From: Lysinibacillus capsici | GTDB taxonomy: Bacteria > Bacillota > Bacilli > Bacillales_A > Planococcaceae | DNA length: 64,000 nucleotides | Reading direction: 5' to 3' | NCBI RefSeq assembly: GCF_003367505.1 | Contig: NZ_PXXX01000007.1 | Location: 62,001-126,000 of the forward strand | In this document: positions 8,764-21,259 of the stretch, piece after piece | Numbering within the stretch: the stretch's first letter is position 1 | Layout of the letters: each line of letters starts with the position of its first letter | Translations under genes and position numbers: made by a program | The notes under the pieces: generated by a model | Databases searched by the model: none | What the model was told of the DNA's origin: nothing | The model's input: the letters and a program-made list of their open reading frames with translations, nothing else

Positions 8764-8904
8764 GCTGGAAAAATATCAACAAATTATTACCATTAGAATA
8801 GCACAGTTCTCGACACAATGCAAATTTCCTTCATTATAGATAACCATATTGTGTCAGGAATTTGAATTTACATTGTGACCTTTCCATGCAAAACAATTGT
8901 AATA

Positions 8905-11900
8905 CTAGAATAGCGATAACTGATTAGCATCAGGCATGCCTTCTAAACAACCAAGCTGGTCCATGTATTCGATAAGCGTTTTGGAAACACGACCACGTTG
9001 CTGTAAATCTTCCTTGGATAAAAACTCTCCCTCTTCACGAGCAGCTACGATCGTTTTCGCCACGTTGGTTCCAAGACCCGGAATTGCATCGAACGGAGGG
9101 ATTAGTGAATTGCCATCAATGACAAACTCACTAGCTTGGGAACGATATAGGTCAACCTTTTGGAAACTCATACCTCGCTCACACATTTCTAATGCAAGCT
9201 CCAGCACCGTTAATAAGTTTTTCTCTTTAGTGGATGCATCTAAGCCTTTCATATTGATTTCATCAATCCGTGCTCGAATCATTTGCGATCCTTGCACCAT
9301 TGCAATTAAATCAAAATCATCTGCTCGAACTGTGAAATACGCTGCATAATAAAGGATTGGAAAATGTACCTTGAACCAGGCAATTCGTACTGCCATTAGC
9401 ACATATGCTGCGGCATGGGCTTTCGGGAACATGTATTTTATCTTTTTACAAGATTCAATATACCAACCTGGTACTTTATTGGCGAGCATCTCGGCTTCAA
9501 ATTCTTCTGATAATCCCTTCCCTTTACGAACAGATTCCATAATTTTGAAGGCTAGTGACGGCTCTAGACCTTGATAAATTAAATACACCATAATGTCATC
9601 ACGACAACCAATTACTTCTTTTAGCACACATGTACCGTTTTGAATTAATTCTTGTGCATTCCCTAGCCATACGTCTGTTCCATGGGAAAGTCCAGAAATT
9701 TGTACAAGTTCCGAGAATGTCGAAGGCTTCGTATCTTCTAGCATTTGACGTACAAAACGCGTACCGAATTCTGGTATACCTAGTGTCCCTGTCTTACAGC
9801 CAATTTGCTTTTCTGTAACACCTAAAGATTCAGGAGAACTAAAAATTTTCATGACGACAGGATCATCGGTCGGAATTGTTTTAGGATCGATTCCCGATAA
9901 ATCCTGTAACATTCTGATCACCGTTGGATCATCGTGTCCAAGTATATCTAGCTTTAAAATATTGTCATGAATAGAGTGGAAATCAAAATGGGTTGTACGC
10001 CATTCTGCATCCTGTGCATCTGCAGGGAATTGCACTGGAGAAAAATCATAAATGTCCATATAATCTGGAACAACAATAATTCCTCCAGGGTGTTGCCCAG
10101 TTGTACGTTTTACTCCTGTACAGCCTTGAACTAAACGATCAACTTCTGCTCCACGAAAATGTAAATTATGATCATTTGCATAGCCTTTCACATAGCCATA
10201 TGCTGTTTTCTCCGCAACTGTACCGATTGTTCCAGCACGGAATACATAATCCTCACCAAATAGCACCTTTGTATAGTTGTGCGCTTGAGGCTGATATTCA
10301 CCCGAAAAATTTAAATCGATATCTGGTACCTTATCACCTTTGAATCCAAGGAAGGTTTCAAATGGTATGTCTTGTCCATCTTTTTTATAAGGTGTTCCAC
10401 ATTCCGTACAGTCTTTATTTGGTAAATCAAAGCCTGAGCTGACAGATCCATCATCGAAAAACTCGGAATGTTTACAACTAGGACAAATATAGTGAGGCGG
10501 TAATGGGTTAACCTCTGTGATTTCCATAAAAGTGGCTACTAATGAGGAACCCACCGAACCACGTGACCCTACCAAATAGCCATCAGCTAATGATTTTTTC
10601 ACTAGCTTGGCAGAAATTAAATAAATTACACCAAAACCGTGTCCCAAAATCGATTTTAACTCTTTTTCAATTCGAGCTTTCACAATTTCCGGTAACTCCT
10701 CACCATAAATACGATGGGCCATTTCATAAGTTAAATTGGTTACTTCATCATCGGAGCCCTCAATTTTTGGTGTATATAGGTCATCCTTAATCGGTTTAAC
10801 GTCCCCAATACTTGCTGCTACTTTTTGAGCATTCGTCACAACCACTTCTTTTGCAAGGTCCGGTCCTAAAAAATCAAATTCTTTCAGCATTTCATCAGTT
10901 GTTCTAAAATGGACTTCTGGTAGCTTAGAACGATTTAAAATATTTGCTCCACCTTGTGAACCAATAAGTATTTGCCTAAACATCCCATCTGTCGGATCTA
11001 AATAATGAACATTTCCAGTTGCAACAACAGGTTTATCTAGCTTCTTCCCGAGTTTAACAAGTTTACGGATAATATCTTCTAATGTCCATTCATCACGTAC
11101 AACATTGCGTTCGATTAATGGTGCATATACAGCCTTCGGTTGCACCTCAATATAATCATAAAAACGAGCGACTTTCTCTGCTTCCTCTGGAGACTTATTC
11201 ATCATTGTTTCGAATACTTCACCATTACTGCAACCTGATCCAACTAATAAACCCTCACGATATTGTTCAAGCACAGCACGTGTCACCCGAGGAACACGAT
11301 AGAATGTTTTTGTATGAGAGTGTGAGACGATTTTAAATAAGTTTTTTAAGCCTGCATTATCAACTGCTAAAATTGTACAATGCATAGGTCTACCTTTTTT
11401 ATAAGCATCCCCACCACCAATATGCTTATTGAAGTCATCATGGTATTTAATAGCTAGCTCATCAGCATCCTTTAATAGCTGCAGCAGTAGAAATCCTGTC
11501 GCCTCTGTATCATAAATTGCTCGGTGATGCTGTGTTAATTCAATATTGAATTTTTTACACAGTGTATTCAAGCGATGGTTTTTCATTGTAGGATAAAGCA
11601 ATCTTGCTAGCTCTAATGTATCAATGACAGGATGGACTGTGTCTTCAAGACCAAATTTTTTATAGCCTGTATATAGGAAGCCAATATCAAATGATGCGTT
11701 ATGAGCGACAACGATTGCATCTCCAATAAAGGCATGAAATTCTTTAATGACCTGCTCTACCTCTGGTGCATTTCGAACCATATCATCCGTAATACCTGTT
11801 AATTCAATGGTAGTAGCCGAAAGTGGATGATGTGGATTTGCAAAACTTTCATATTTATCAATAACTTGTCCATCTTTAATTTTAACTGCAGCCAATTCAA

Positions 11901-13236
11901 TAATGGTATCATATGCAGTTGATAGCCCTGTCGTTTCTACGTCAAAAACAACATACGTTGTGTCTGCCAATAAACGATGCTCTGGAGCATAGGCAATTGG
12001 TACACCATCATCAACTAAATTTGCTTCCAGACCATAAATAATCTTAATGCCATGTTTCTTGCCCGCTGCATATGCTTCAGGGAAAGATTGCACCACCGCA
12101 TGATCTGTAATAGCTATTGCTGGATGCCCCCACTTTGCAGCTTGAGCAACAAGCCGATCAACAGGTGTAACAGCGTCCATTTGGCTCATTGGTGTATGCA
12201 AATGTAACTCAACACGCTTTTCACCCTCTGGTGCTAAATCTTGTCGTGTTTCTTTTTTGATTTCATTAATATCATTCGCCATAACGATTAAATCACGAAT
12301 AAACGTATCAGTTTGCACAGAGCCTCGAACTTTAACCCACATGCCCTTTTTCAGATGTTGCATTAATTCAGCATCATCATTGTCACGAGAAAACATTTTA
12401 ACAATGATGGAATCTGTATAGTCGGTAATTTTGATTTGTAATAAGGAGCGTCCACTTTTTAATTCTTTTATTTCCGTATCAAAGACAAATCCTTCAATAA
12501 TAACACGGCGTTCTTCTTCAACAATCCGTTTAATTTCCATGATTTCATCATCTTTAATATGCATCCCAAGTTGGAATGGACGGTCGCCAAGGTTGGCCAG
12601 TGCCGGATTGTCTTTCTTCTCTTGCTCACGCTTTTGGAAATCTTGCATCGCTTGCTGTGCCAGAGCCACTTCTTCCAGACGTTTCTGCTCCATAAATGCT
12701 TCCTGTGCCGCTATCATTTCTTCCGTTTCTTCTTGTAGCACAAAGTCGATTGCCATACGAGGGAAACCAAATTGACCATAGCTTTCTGCTAGTTTGTCCG
12801 CATACTTCGTTTTGAGCATCATAAATTCCATTTCCTGCATACAGGATAAAGTCATTTTTTGGCCGTTCCATGTTGGTATTTGAGTGATGAGACAATTTTT
12901 AAGCGTTGGAGCCATCTCATCAATTTGTTCCACAACATTTAGCCAGTACGCTTGCACAAGTTCCTCTGTGACATTTTTTTCTAATGTTTCAAATGTCGTA
13001 TTAACTTGTGCTATCGCTGAAAATTTCTCTGTCAAATGCGTACGGAAAAGCTGATATAGCGGAAACGGTAATATATCCTTTAACTTAATTGTGAAATGCC
13101 AAAGTCTATCCTTTTTATGAACTGTCAGGCGTGATAGTTCACCTTCCTCAAAAAATGACATATATACATCATCTGTTAACTCTAGTTGTTGCAAGAGCAT
13201 TCGAAGTCTCATTCTTGCCTCTTGTTGCTGTTCCAA
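8905..13236 (-). CDS. polC: DNA polymerase III alpha subunit, PolC type
   Basis: A 1443-residue replicative polymerase of the Gram-positive PolC type. After an N-terminal domain and an OB-fold (about 225-320), a PHP domain begins ([16 protein letters not shown]). It is interrupted by a DEDD 3'-5' proofreading exonuclease ([12 protein letters not shown] and [11 protein letters not shown]). A zinc-binding stretch ([10 protein letters not shown]...[12 protein letters not shown]) precedes the palm, whose [12 protein letters not shown] carries catalytic aspartates. The C-terminal fingers include [18 protein letters not shown] and end in DANQLSLF, whose QLSLF matches a beta-clamp-binding peptide. 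The gene follows proS, as in B. subtilis. No frameshift seen. Confidence 0.98.
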   Translation of the reverse strand: MEQQQEARMRLRMLLQQLELTDDVYMSFFEEGELSRLTVHKKDRLWHFTIKLKDILPFPLYQLFRTHLTEKFSAIAQVNTTFETLEKNVTEELVQAYWLNVVEQIDEMAPTLKNCLITQIPTWNGQKMTLSCMQEMEFMMLKTKYADKLAESYGQFGFPRMAIDFVLQEETEEMIAAQEAFMEQKRLEEVALAQQAMQDFQKREQEKKDNPALANLGDRPFQLGMHIKDDEIMEIKRIVEEERRVIIEGFVFDTEIKELKSGRSLLQIKITDYTDSIIVKMFSRDNDDAELMQHLKKGMWVKVRGSVQTDTFIRDLIVMANDINEIKKETRQDLAPEGEKRVELHLHTPMSQMDAVTPVDRLVAQAAKWGHPAIAITDHAVVQSFPEAYAAGKKHGIKIIYGLEANLVDDGVPIAYAPEHRLLADTTYVVFDVETTGLSTAYDTIIELAAVKIKDGQVIDKYESFANPHHPLSATTIELTGITDDMVRNAPEVEQVIKEFHAFIGDAIVVAHNASFDIGFLYTGYKKFGLEDTVHPVIDTLELARLLYPTMKNHRLNTLCKKFNIELTQHHRAIYDTEATGFLLLQLLKDADELAIKYHDDFNKHIGGGDAYKKGRPMHCTILAVDNAGLKNLFKIVSHSHTKTFYRVPRVTRAVLEQYREGLLVGSGCSNGEVFETMMNKSPEEAEKVARFYDYIEVQPKAVYAPLIERNVVRDEWTLEDIIRKLVKLGKKLDKPVVATGNVHYLDPTDGMFRQILIGSQGGANILNRSKLPEVHFRTTDEMLKEFDFLGPDLAKEVVVTNAQKVAASIGDVKPIKDDLYTPKIEGSDDEVTNLTYEMAHRIYGEELPEIVKARIEKELKSILGHGFGVIYLISAKLVKKSLADGYLVGSRGSVGSSLVATFMEITEVNPLPPHYICPSCKHSEFFDDGSVSSGFDLPNKDCTECGTPYKKDGQDIPFETFLGFKGDKVPDIDLNFSGEYQPQAHNYTKVLFGEDYVFRAGTIGTVAEKTAYGYVKGYANDHNLHFRGAEVDRLVQGCTGVKRTTGQHPGGIIVVPDYMDIYDFSPVQFPADAQDAEWRTTHFDFHSIHDNILKLDILGHDDPTVIRMLQDLSGIDPKTIPTDDPVVMKIFSSPESLGVTEKQIGCKTGTLGIPEFGTRFVRQMLEDTKPSTFSELVQISGLSHGTDVWLGNAQELIQNGTCVLKEVIGCRDDIMVYLIYQGLEPSLAFKIMESVRKGKGLSEEFEAEMLANKVPGWYIESCKKIKYMFPKAHAAAYVLMAVRIAWFKVHFPILYYAAYFTVRADDFDLIAMVQGSQMIRARIDEINMKGLDASTKEKNLLTVLELALEMCERGMSFQKVDLYRSQASEFVIDGNSLIPPFDAIPGLGTNVAKTIVAAREEGEFLSKEDLQQRGRVSKTLIEYMDQLGCLEGMPDANQLSLF

Positions 13237-13315
13237 TCTAATGACACCTACTTTCAGAAAGAGGCAATTTCTTTAGCCTCATGTTCTAATTCGTCTCAAA
13301 CGCATGATGAATTCA

Positions 13316-13421
13316 AGAAAAAAATTCGCTCCCACACTGCGGGCGCTCTTCAAGTTTAACAGATATTTTACCATCTGTTGTTGCTTGCTTGGCTCACTGT
13401 CCCGCAGAAGTGTCGCGAATT
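13316..13421 (-). terminator. Long-stem terminator-like RNA between proS and polC
   Basis: On the minus strand a 5' arm (13421-13401: AATTCGC, ACACT, TGCGGG) pairs, with small interruptions, to a 3' arm (13343-13323: CCCGCA, GTGT, GCGAATT). The second arm runs straight into TTTTTTTC. The 57-base interior holds its own CAGAT/ATCTG hairpin. It probably terminates proS, but the large structured loop is unusual. Confidence 0.65.
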
Positions 13422-13504
13422 ATTTATATCTATCTTATCAAAATTATACGAAAGCCTCTATTAAAAGCATCAAATTCTAATTATCACCAATTTTTAGCTC
13501 GTCA

Positions 13505-15211
<1,707 letters not shown>

Positions 15212-15268
15212 TCAGTGTTCCACCTTTTTCAATAGATAAGTTTATACTCTCAATAGCATAAACAAATT

Positions 15269-15311
15269 TAGCTTTGAGCGCAATGTTTCATCGAAATTGC
15301 GCTCAAAGCTA
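15269..15311 (-). other. Perfect 16-bp hairpin between rseP and proS
   Basis: TAGCTTTGAGCGCAAT (15269-15284) and its exact complement (15296-15311) flank an 11-base loop. The minus-strand tail is AAATTTGTTTATG, a poor T-run, so it is at best a weak terminator. A second small stem, TTCATTTA-ACTG-TAAATGAA (15323-15342), touches the rseP stop codon. Confidence 0.7.
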
Positions 15312-15342
15312 GGAAATCAAATTTCATTTAACTGTAAATGAA

Positions 15343-16605
15343 TTAAAAGAAAAATCTTTGTATATCGTTCCATGTAACAACCACCATTAGAATCATGAGT
15401 AGGACGATTCCTACAAAATGTACAATACCTTCTTTTTGACGGTCAATTGGTTTACCACGTAAAGCTTCAAAGCCAAAGAATAATAAACGGCCTCCGTCAA
15501 GTGCTGGTAATGGAAGTAGGTTCATAATTCCTAAGTTAATACTTAGCATTGCTGCCCAATTCATTAGGTTCATAATACCATACTGGGCAACTTGCTCTGT
15601 TGCTTTATAAATACCTACAGGACCTGAAAGTGCGTCTATTGTGAACTTACCAGTAATTAGCATACCTAATAGTTCAAATATTTTCACTGTCATATTATAG
15701 GTTTCTTGAGCTCCATAAACAACTGCCTTTAATGGGTTAAATTCTCTGGGACTTTCATAGCGTACACCTATTTGACCATATTTCTCGCCATCCTGCTGGA
15801 TTTCCTTAACGGTCATATTTAAGTTCACTGATTGTCCATTTCGTTCAACTGTCACAGCAATATCTTCGTTTGGATGATCTTGAACGATTGCAGCTAAATC
15901 TTGCCATTTTTCAACTGCTTGTCCGTTAATAGCTGTTACTCTATCTCCTGCCAGCATCCCTGCCTGTGCAGCTGGATCATTCTCTACTACTTCTGTGATA
16001 ATTGGCTCGTATGTTGGTACACCATGGATCAATCCAATCACTAAATAAATCACAAACGCGAGAATAAAGTTAAACAAAGGGCCTGCAAAGATAGTCATTG
16101 CTCGTTGACCAACTGTCTTTGCATTAAATTGACGATCCTGTGGCGCAATGACAAGTTCACGACCATTTTCCACAAGCACACAGTCTCTAGCTACTTGATA
16201 ACGAACTAGACGTTCTTCTTCATCATAACCCTCTACAAATAACTCCTTCTCTAAATCGGCGCGTTCAACTTCTAAAAATAATAAATCTGGTAACTGCTTA
16301 TTATTTTGATTGAAAATAATTTTTTTAACAATATTATCTTCATTCACAATAAGCCCTATTCGGTAGCCTGGCTGTAATTCCGTGCCATCCATATCCTCGC
16401 CGGCCATACGTACGTATCCCCCGATTGGTAATAATCGAATAGTATACATTGTTTCACCATGCGTTTTTCCATAAATTTTGGGACCCATTCCGATCGCAAA
16501 TTCACGTACTAAGATACCTGCACGTTTGGCGAATAAGAAATGTCCAAGTTCATGGAAGAAGACGAGCATACCAAATATTAATATAAATGCAATGGCTGTT
16601 TGCAT
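15343..16605 (-). CDS. rseP: Site-2 intramembrane zinc metalloprotease
   Basis: This 420-residue S2P-family protease (RasP/YluC in B. subtilis) cleaves transmembrane segments such as those of anti-sigma factors and FtsL. The first membrane helix carries the zinc motif HELGH (FFHELGHFLFAKRAG, near residues 17-31). A PDZ domain (about 190-270: DPAAQAGMLAGDRVTAINGQ) follows the second helix, and the third zinc ligand lies in NLLPLPALDGGRLLF near 370. Gene order cdsA-dxr-rseP-proS is conserved across Bacilli. Confidence 0.97.
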   Translation of the reverse strand: MQTAIAFILIFGMLVFFHELGHFLFAKRAGILVREFAIGMGPKIYGKTHGETMYTIRLLPIGGYVRMAGEDMDGTELQPGYRIGLIVNEDNIVKKIIFNQNNKQLPDLLFLEVERADLEKELFVEGYDEEERLVRYQVARDCVLVENGRELVIAPQDRQFNAKTVGQRAMTIFAGPLFNFILAFVIYLVIGLIHGVPTYEPIITEVVENDPAAQAGMLAGDRVTAINGQAVEKWQDLAAIVQDHPNEDIAVTVERNGQSVNLNMTVKEIQQDGEKYGQIGVRYESPREFNPLKAVVYGAQETYNMTVKIFELLGMLITGKFTIDALSGPVGIYKATEQVAQYGIMNLMNWAAMLSINLGIMNLLPLPALDGGRLLFFGFEALRGKPIDRQKEGIVHFVGIVLLMILMVVVTWNDIQRFFF

Positions 16606-16651
16606 AATATCCCACCTTTAATAGCGATTAGTTAACGATACAGTGCTTTCG

Positions 16652-17797
16652 TTATTTTACCATGTCTAACACTATTTTTCTTGTCTCACTATCCACATGT
16701 AATATGGTTTGTAAATCTGGTACTGCAATGTTTTGGTGTGCCTGCATCACACGTTCAATCGTCTCATCAATTTCAAGGAATGTGATTTTCCCTTGTAAAA
16801 AGGCTGCAACTGCCGCTTCGTTTGCTGCATTCATTGCTGTCAGAATCGTACCACCCATACGACCAGCCTCATACGCTAAACGCAAAGCAGGGTATCGCTC
16901 AAAGTCCATCTCTTGAAAATGTAGTTGACCAATTTGCGCTAAATTTAGTCGCTGACCATTTTGTAATGGTATACGGTCTGGGTAGCTTAAAGCATATTGG
17001 ATTGGCACACGCATATCGGGTGTACCTAGCTGAGCAATAACACTAGTATCATGATACTCAACTAGAGAGTGAATAATACTTTCTCTATGCAAAAGTACAT
17101 CTATTTTATCATAAGGCATATCAAATAAAACATGTGCTTCAATGACTTCTAATCCCTTATTCATCATTGTAGCGGAATCTATCGTAATCTTTGCACCCAT
17201 AGACCAGTTTGGATGATTCAGTGCATCTGCGACCGTCACGTGTTTTAATTGTTCTCGTGTTTTATCACGGAAGCTACCACCAGAAGCGGTAATAATCAAA
17301 CGTTCGATATTTTTCGGATTCTCACCATTCATCGATTGGAAGATGGCAGAGTGCTCACTATCTACAGGCAAGATGGCTACTTTGTATTTTTTGGCCTCTG
17401 CCATCACTAAATGACCAGCAGTTACAAGCGTTTCTTTATTAGCAATAGCAATCGTTTTGCCCATACGAATGGCTGCTAATGTTGATTCAAGGCCTACACT
17501 TCCAAGCACAGCATTGACAAGTACAGTCGAATCTGGATGTGTTGCGACCTCTACAAGTCCTTTTGCTCCAAACGTAAATTGGATATTTGGAAACTCTTTA
17601 GCTAGTGTTAGTGCGTCTTCTTCTAATTGCACAGAAACTAATTCGGGCTTTAATGTTTCAATCATTTCTCGCGTTTTCTCTAGGTTCTTTCCTGATGAAA
17701 AAGCTACTAATTGAAAAGCATCACGTTGTTCTTTTAAGATATCGTAGGTTTGCCAACCAATTGAACCAGTTGCACCTAATAAACTAATTTTTTTCAC
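16652..17797 (-). CDS. dxr: 1-deoxy-D-xylulose 5-phosphate reductoisomerase
   Basis: A 381-residue enzyme of the MEP isoprenoid pathway that converts DXP to MEP with NADPH. The N-terminal [16 protein letters not shown] is the NADPH-binding fold. [27 protein letters not shown] (metal-binding Asp and Glu), [10 protein letters not shown] and [20 protein letters not shown] are the catalytic blocks. Its neighbour uppS uses isoprenoid precursors, so pathway and clustering agree. Length and motifs are normal. Confidence 0.98.
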   Translation of the reverse strand: MKKISLLGATGSIGWQTYDILKEQRDAFQLVAFSSGKNLEKTREMIETLKPELVSVQLEEDALTLAKEFPNIQFTFGAKGLVEVATHPDSTVLVNAVLGSVGLESTLAAIRMGKTIAIANKETLVTAGHLVMAEAKKYKVAILPVDSEHSAIFQSMNGENPKNIERLIITASGGSFRDKTREQLKHVTVADALNHPNWSMGAKITIDSATMMNKGLEVIEAHVLFDMPYDKIDVLLHRESIIHSLVEYHDTSVIAQLGTPDMRVPIQYALSYPDRIPLQNGQRLNLAQIGQLHFQEMDFERYPALRLAYEAGRMGGTILTAMNAANEAAVAAFLQGKITFLEIDETIERVMQAHQNIAVPDLQTILHVDSETRKIVLDMVK

Positions 17798-17859
17798 AAC
17801 AAATTGTCCCCTTTTTCTATCTAAGCAAATGATTTAGCAAAATGTCTTTTCCTATACAA

Positions 17860-18660
17860 TTAATTACCAAATAAATGTAAAAAATGAAGTAGAGGCACGA
17901 CAAATAATAGACTATCAAAGCGATCTAAAATTCCTCCATGCCCTGGTAAAATATTGCCTGAATCTTTTACATCAAAGTGACGTTTAATAGCAGATTCTAC
18001 CAAATCGCCCATTTGACCAATAATTGAGGCAAAAATCGTTATAAAAACAAGTGATATATAACCATTTGCGAATGGGTAAATGAGTTGCATACCTACTGCA
18101 AAAATAACAGCAATGACTATTCCACCTATAAAGCCTTCGATTGTTTTCTTAGGTGAAATTTCTGGCCATAACTTATTTTTCCCTAATTTTCTACCTACAA
18201 AATAGGCACCTGAATCCGTTGTCCAAACAACTAATAAGCAATAGACAACATACTCTAATCCAACATTTCTAGTTTCAATTAGATAATGGAATCCTAATCC
18301 CACATAAAATGCGCCTAATAAAATAAAGCCAACTTCGTCAAAAGTAATTTTATTTTTTACTAAAACCACGTAAATAAGAAGTAGCATCATTAGACCATAG
18401 ACTACCATTAGATTAGACGAATAGCCTATTAATTCTACAACCCTTTCACTCCAGTCTTTCGGGATAACCAGTAAAATTAAAGTGATCAGTCCTAAGAAGC
18501 CAGGCACAGATAAGATGGAAATCCCTTTCATCTTAAGTATTTCGTAAAAACCGACAATAGCCATTGCTAGCACAAGTAAGGCAAATGGTACTTTTCCATA
18601 AATAACGAATGGGATAAAAAGTGCTGCTGCAATTATTGCGGTAATAATTCTTTGTTTCAA
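17860..18660 (-). CDS. cdsA: Phosphatidate cytidylyltransferase
   Basis: A 266-residue polytopic membrane enzyme that makes CDP-diacylglycerol from phosphatidate and CTP, the entry to phospholipid synthesis. About eight hydrophobic segments are followed by the signature GDLVESAIKRHFDVKDSG and LPGHGGILDRFDSLLF at the C-terminus; the acidic residues here hold the metal ions. Its ATG overlaps the uppS stop by four bases, so the two are translationally coupled. Confidence 0.97.
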   Translation of the reverse strand: MKQRIITAIIAAALFIPFVIYGKVPFALLVLAMAIVGFYEILKMKGISILSVPGFLGLITLILLVIPKDWSERVVELIGYSSNLMVVYGLMMLLLIYVVLVKNKITFDEVGFILLGAFYVGLGFHYLIETRNVGLEYVVYCLLVVWTTDSGAYFVGRKLGKNKLWPEISPKKTIEGFIGGIVIAVIFAVGMQLIYPFANGYISLVFITIFASIIGQMGDLVESAIKRHFDVKDSGNILPGHGGILDRFDSLLFVVPLLHFLHLFGN

Positions 18661-19451
18661 GTTGTTTCTTCTCCCTTCAACCCACCGTAACGGCGATTAC
18701 GTTTCTGATAGTTTTCCACCGCTTCGAGTAAGTTTTCCTCACTAAAATCTGGCCACAATGTATCTGTAAACCAAAATTCTGTATAGGCGAGCTGCCATAG
18801 CATAAAGTTACTTAATCGCACTTCACCACTTGTACGAATTAAAAGATCTGGTTCAGGTAAATGGGCCGTCATTAAATGAGATGTTAAGCAATCTTCTGTT
18901 ATGTCTTGCATCGTTAATTGACCGTCCTGCACTTTTTGAAGCATCATTTTCATGGCATTGACCATTTCAGAACGACTACCATAATTCAGCGCAAAATTTA
19001 AAATAAGCCCTGTATTATGCTTCGTTTCTTCCATTGCCTCATACAACGCTTTTTGTGTATGGGCAGGTAATAAAGATGGGTCTCCAATCATTTCGACACG
19101 TACATTACGCTCCATCATTTCTGGTAAAAAGGAACCTAAAAACTCAACAGGTAGCCGCATAAGAAAATCTACCTCAGGTTTTGGTCTCTTCCAATTTTCA
19201 GTGGAAAATGCATAGACAGTTAAGACTTTAATACCCAAGTCTGATGCAAATCTCGTCACCTTACGCACCGTCTTCATTCCTTCATGATGACCAGCCACAC
19301 GTGGCATAGCTCTTTTCTTCGCCCAACGTCCATTTCCGTCCATAATAATCGCTACATGGGCAGGAATCGGCTCGCTTTTAGCTAGGGCCACACGCTCCTC
19401 CAATGATAGTGTATCCATATTTATTTGTTTACCTAATAGCTTTTTAAACAT
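18657..19451 (-). CDS. uppS: Undecaprenyl diphosphate synthase
   Basis: This 264-residue cis-prenyltransferase makes the C55 carrier lipid for peptidoglycan and wall polymers. HVAIIMDGNGRWAKKR (near residues 32-47) holds the catalytic Asp. Also present are RVAGHHEGMKTVRKV, the TVYAFSTENWKRP block, and LLIRTSGEVRLSNFMLWQLA near the C-terminus; the Val in GEVRLSN is a small departure from the more common GEQRLSN. GGGGGAG lies 5 bases before the ATG. Confidence 0.97.
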   Translation of the reverse strand: MFKKLLGKQINMDTLSLEERVALAKSEPIPAHVAIIMDGNGRWAKKRAMPRVAGHHEGMKTVRKVTRFASDLGIKVLTVYAFSTENWKRPKPEVDFLMRLPVEFLGSFLPEMMERNVRVEMIGDPSLLPAHTQKALYEAMEETKHNTGLILNFALNYGSRSEMVNAMKMMLQKVQDGQLTMQDITEDCLTSHLMTAHLPEPDLLIRTSGEVRLSNFMLWQLAYTEFWFTDTLWPDFSEENLLEAVENYQKRNRRYGGLKGEETT

Positions 19452-19492
19452 GCTAACTCCCCCACTACAACTAATCGGACGTATACTAACCT

Positions 19493-19522
19493 ATCATAAC
19501 AAACAAAAGCGCCTTTTGTCTT
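19493..19522 (-). promoter_or_regulatory. Candidate promoter for uppS-cdsA-dxr-rseP
   Basis: An extended -10, TGTTATGAT (with TATGAT at 19498-19493), is preceded 18 bases upstream by AAGACA (19522-19517), a four-of-six match to -35. It lies 42 bases before uppS and downstream of the frr terminator. Confidence 0.45.
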
Positions 19523-19682
19523 TTTTTTCCCTCTAAATTGACTATGTATGTACTAGCTTATTTTAGAACTATACACATATTAAAGAATGAGTTTGTTAAA
19601 TAATGATGATTGTATCATTAATGACCTTTTCACATTCATACATGCTCTCTATTTGAGTAAGCAATTTGGCTATGAATAATAA

Positions 19683-19716
19683 AGAGAAAAGACGTCCTGT
19701 TAAGTATAGGACGCCT
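19683..19716 (-). terminator. Terminator of pyrH-frr
   Basis: GGCGTCCT and AGGACGTC pair around ATACTTAAC on the minus strand, followed by TTTTCTCTTTATT. It lies 45 bases after the frr stop. Confidence 0.8.
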
Positions 19717-19760
19717 TCATCTCATCAAAAAGTTCCATCATAGACGTGTAAAAGGTTTAT

Positions 19761-20318
19761 TTACACCTCTAAAATTTCTTTTTCTTTATCTTTCGCTACT
19801 TGATCTACTTTCACAATGAATTCATCTGTTAACTTTTGAATATCTTCTCCATAGCCACGTAGATCGTCTTCTGTGATTTCGCCAGCTTTTTCAAGTTTTT
19901 TCAAATCATCATTTGCATCACGACGAACATTACGTACAGCAATTTTTGCATCTTCCGCTTCTTTTTTCACTTGTTTTACTAGATCCTTACGACGCTCTTC
20001 TGTTAAAGCAGGAATCATAAGACGAATGACAGAACCATCATTTGTTGGTGTGATACCAATATCTGATTTCATAATTGCTTTTTCAATATCACCTAAAATA
20101 GATTTATCGTAAGGTGTAATTACTAATAAACGAGCTTCAGGTATAGAAACACCCGCAAGTTGGTTAATTGGTGTTGCTGCTCCATAGTAATCAACCGAAA
20201 TACGATCTAATAGAGATGCATTCGCACGACCTGCACGAATAGATGCTAGTTCGCGTGAGAAAGCTGCGATTGTTTTGTTCATTTTTTCTTTAGCTTGTTC
20301 TAAAACTTGTTTAGCCAT
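19761..20318 (-). CDS. frr: Ribosome recycling factor
   Basis: This 185-residue tRNA-shaped factor splits post-termination ribosomes together with [41 protein letters not shown] and [17 protein letters not shown] are the conserved blocks. Its ATG overlaps the pyrH stop by one base (TAATG). The terminator at 19683-19716 closes the pyrH-frr unit. Confidence 0.98.
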   Translation of the reverse strand: MAKQVLEQAKEKMNKTIAAFSRELASIRAGRANASLLDRISVDYYGAATPINQLAGVSIPEARLLVITPYDKSILGDIEKAIMKSDIGITPTNDGSVIRLMIPALTEERRKDLVKQVKKEAEDAKIAVRNVRRDANDDLKKLEKAGEITEDDLRGYGEDIQKLTDEFIVKVDQVAKDKEKEILEV

Positions 20319-21043
20319 TATACATTCCTCCTAACAACTGTTCCGATTTTTTCGCCTTGTACAGCACGTTTAATGTTACCCGGCTCCGTAATTGAGAAAA
20401 CAATTAGCGGGATATCGTTATCCATACATAAAGTTGAAGCCGTTGAATCCATTACTTGTAAGCCTTGTTGGATAACGTCTAAGTATGTGAGTGTATCATA
20501 TTTAATGGCTGTCTCATCCACTTTAGGATCCGCTGAATAAACGCCATCGACATTGTTTTTAGCCATTAAAATTGCATCAGCATCAATTTCTGCTGCTCGT
20601 AATGCGGCAGTCGTATCAGTAGAGAAGAACGGATTACCTGTCCCTGCTGCAAAGATAACGACACGCTTTTTCTCAAGATGTCTAACTGCTTTACGACGAA
20701 TGTATGGCTCCGCTACTTGAGTCATCACAATAGAAGATTGAACACGTGTTTCAATGCCTAATTTTTCAAGTGCATCTTGTAAAGCTAGGGAGTTCATTAC
20801 GGTTGCCAGCATGCCCATGTAGTCCGCAGCAGCACGATCCATTCCCATTTCACTACCTATTTTCCCACGCCATATATTACCGCCACCTACAACAACAGCA
20901 ACTTCTACATCAAGATCTACTACTTCTTTTACTTCTTCTGCAACAGACTTGATTATTTTTGGTGATAAACCGAAGCCCGCTTCTCCAGCTAACGCTTCAC
21001 CACTTAGTTTAATAACTACTCGTTTATATTGCGGTACACTCAT
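20318..21043 (-). CDS. pyrH: UMP kinase
   Basis: A 241-residue bacterial UMP kinase of the amino-acid kinase fold, which phosphorylates UMP to [22 protein letters not shown] (near 8-26), [27 protein letters not shown], the substrate loop [17 protein letters not shown] and a DGVYSADP motif are all intact. It sits in the standard tsf-pyrH-frr order. A TATAAT at 21097-21092 marks a probable promoter after the tsf terminator, although no good -35 goes with it. Start fixed by GGAGG 7 bases upstream. Confidence 0.98.
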   Translation of the reverse strand: MSVPQYKRVVIKLSGEALAGEAGFGLSPKIIKSVAEEVKEVVDLDVEVAVVVGGGNIWRGKIGSEMGMDRAAADYMGMLATVMNSLALQDALEKLGIETRVQSSIVMTQVAEPYIRRKAVRHLEKKRVVIFAAGTGNPFFSTDTTAALRAAEIDADAILMAKNNVDGVYSADPKVDETAIKYDTLTYLDVIQQGLQVMDSTASTLCMDNDIPLIVFSITEPGNIKRAVQGEKIGTVVRRNV

Positions 21044-21171
21044 TGTAAACCTCCGTAAGACTTTATTTAAAACATCCCTATTCCCTTTTCCATTATAGTA
21101 TATCTAACAATAATTGCTAGTTGTGAATAAGGCAGAATAGAAAATTATCTTCATTTTTTCATTCACTTCGG

Positions 21172-21211
21172 AAAAATAGGGAACACGCTATGTTGTGTTC
21201 CCCATTTTTTT
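21172..21211 (-). terminator. Terminator of tsf
   Basis: GGGGAACAC and GTGTTCCC pair around an 8-base loop, with an A-run on one side and T-run on the other (AAAAAAATGG / CTATTTTT on the minus strand). It lies 50 bases after the tsf stop and looks efficient. Confidence 0.88.
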
Positions 21212-21259
21212 GTCTAGATAATCTAGATATTATTTGATTAGAATCAAATGCAAGCTAAA

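Larger units (their letters stand above)
8570..8904. other. polC-rimP intergenic region
   Basis: This gap of 335 bases holds, in the direction of transcription, interleaved inverted repeats (8812-8864), the polC terminator (8737-8763), the rimP promoter (8680-8708), a hairpin at the start of the transcript (8655-8683) and a second imperfect hairpin (8609-8641, GTTCATCACT / AGTAATGAAC). No small gene is apparent. Confidence 0.7.
19452..19760. other. frr-uppS intergenic region
   Basis: About 309 bases. It holds the candidate uppS promoter (19493-19522), a hairpin with a T-run oriented to the plus strand (19504-19528) and the frr terminator (19683-19716). No gene is seen; the AT-rich middle (19560-19680) shows nothing I recognise. 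Confidence 0.6.

Noticed and set aside
12626-12895. An 89-codon minus-strand frame inside the 5' part of polC
   Set aside because: It is an alternative frame of polC. The polC frame is continuous and conserved through this region, so this is a shadow rather than a frameshift.
15212-15342. T-box leader for proS
   Set aside because: The sequence upstream of proS holds only the rseP-proS hairpin; no T-box consensus or terminator/antiterminator pair is visible.
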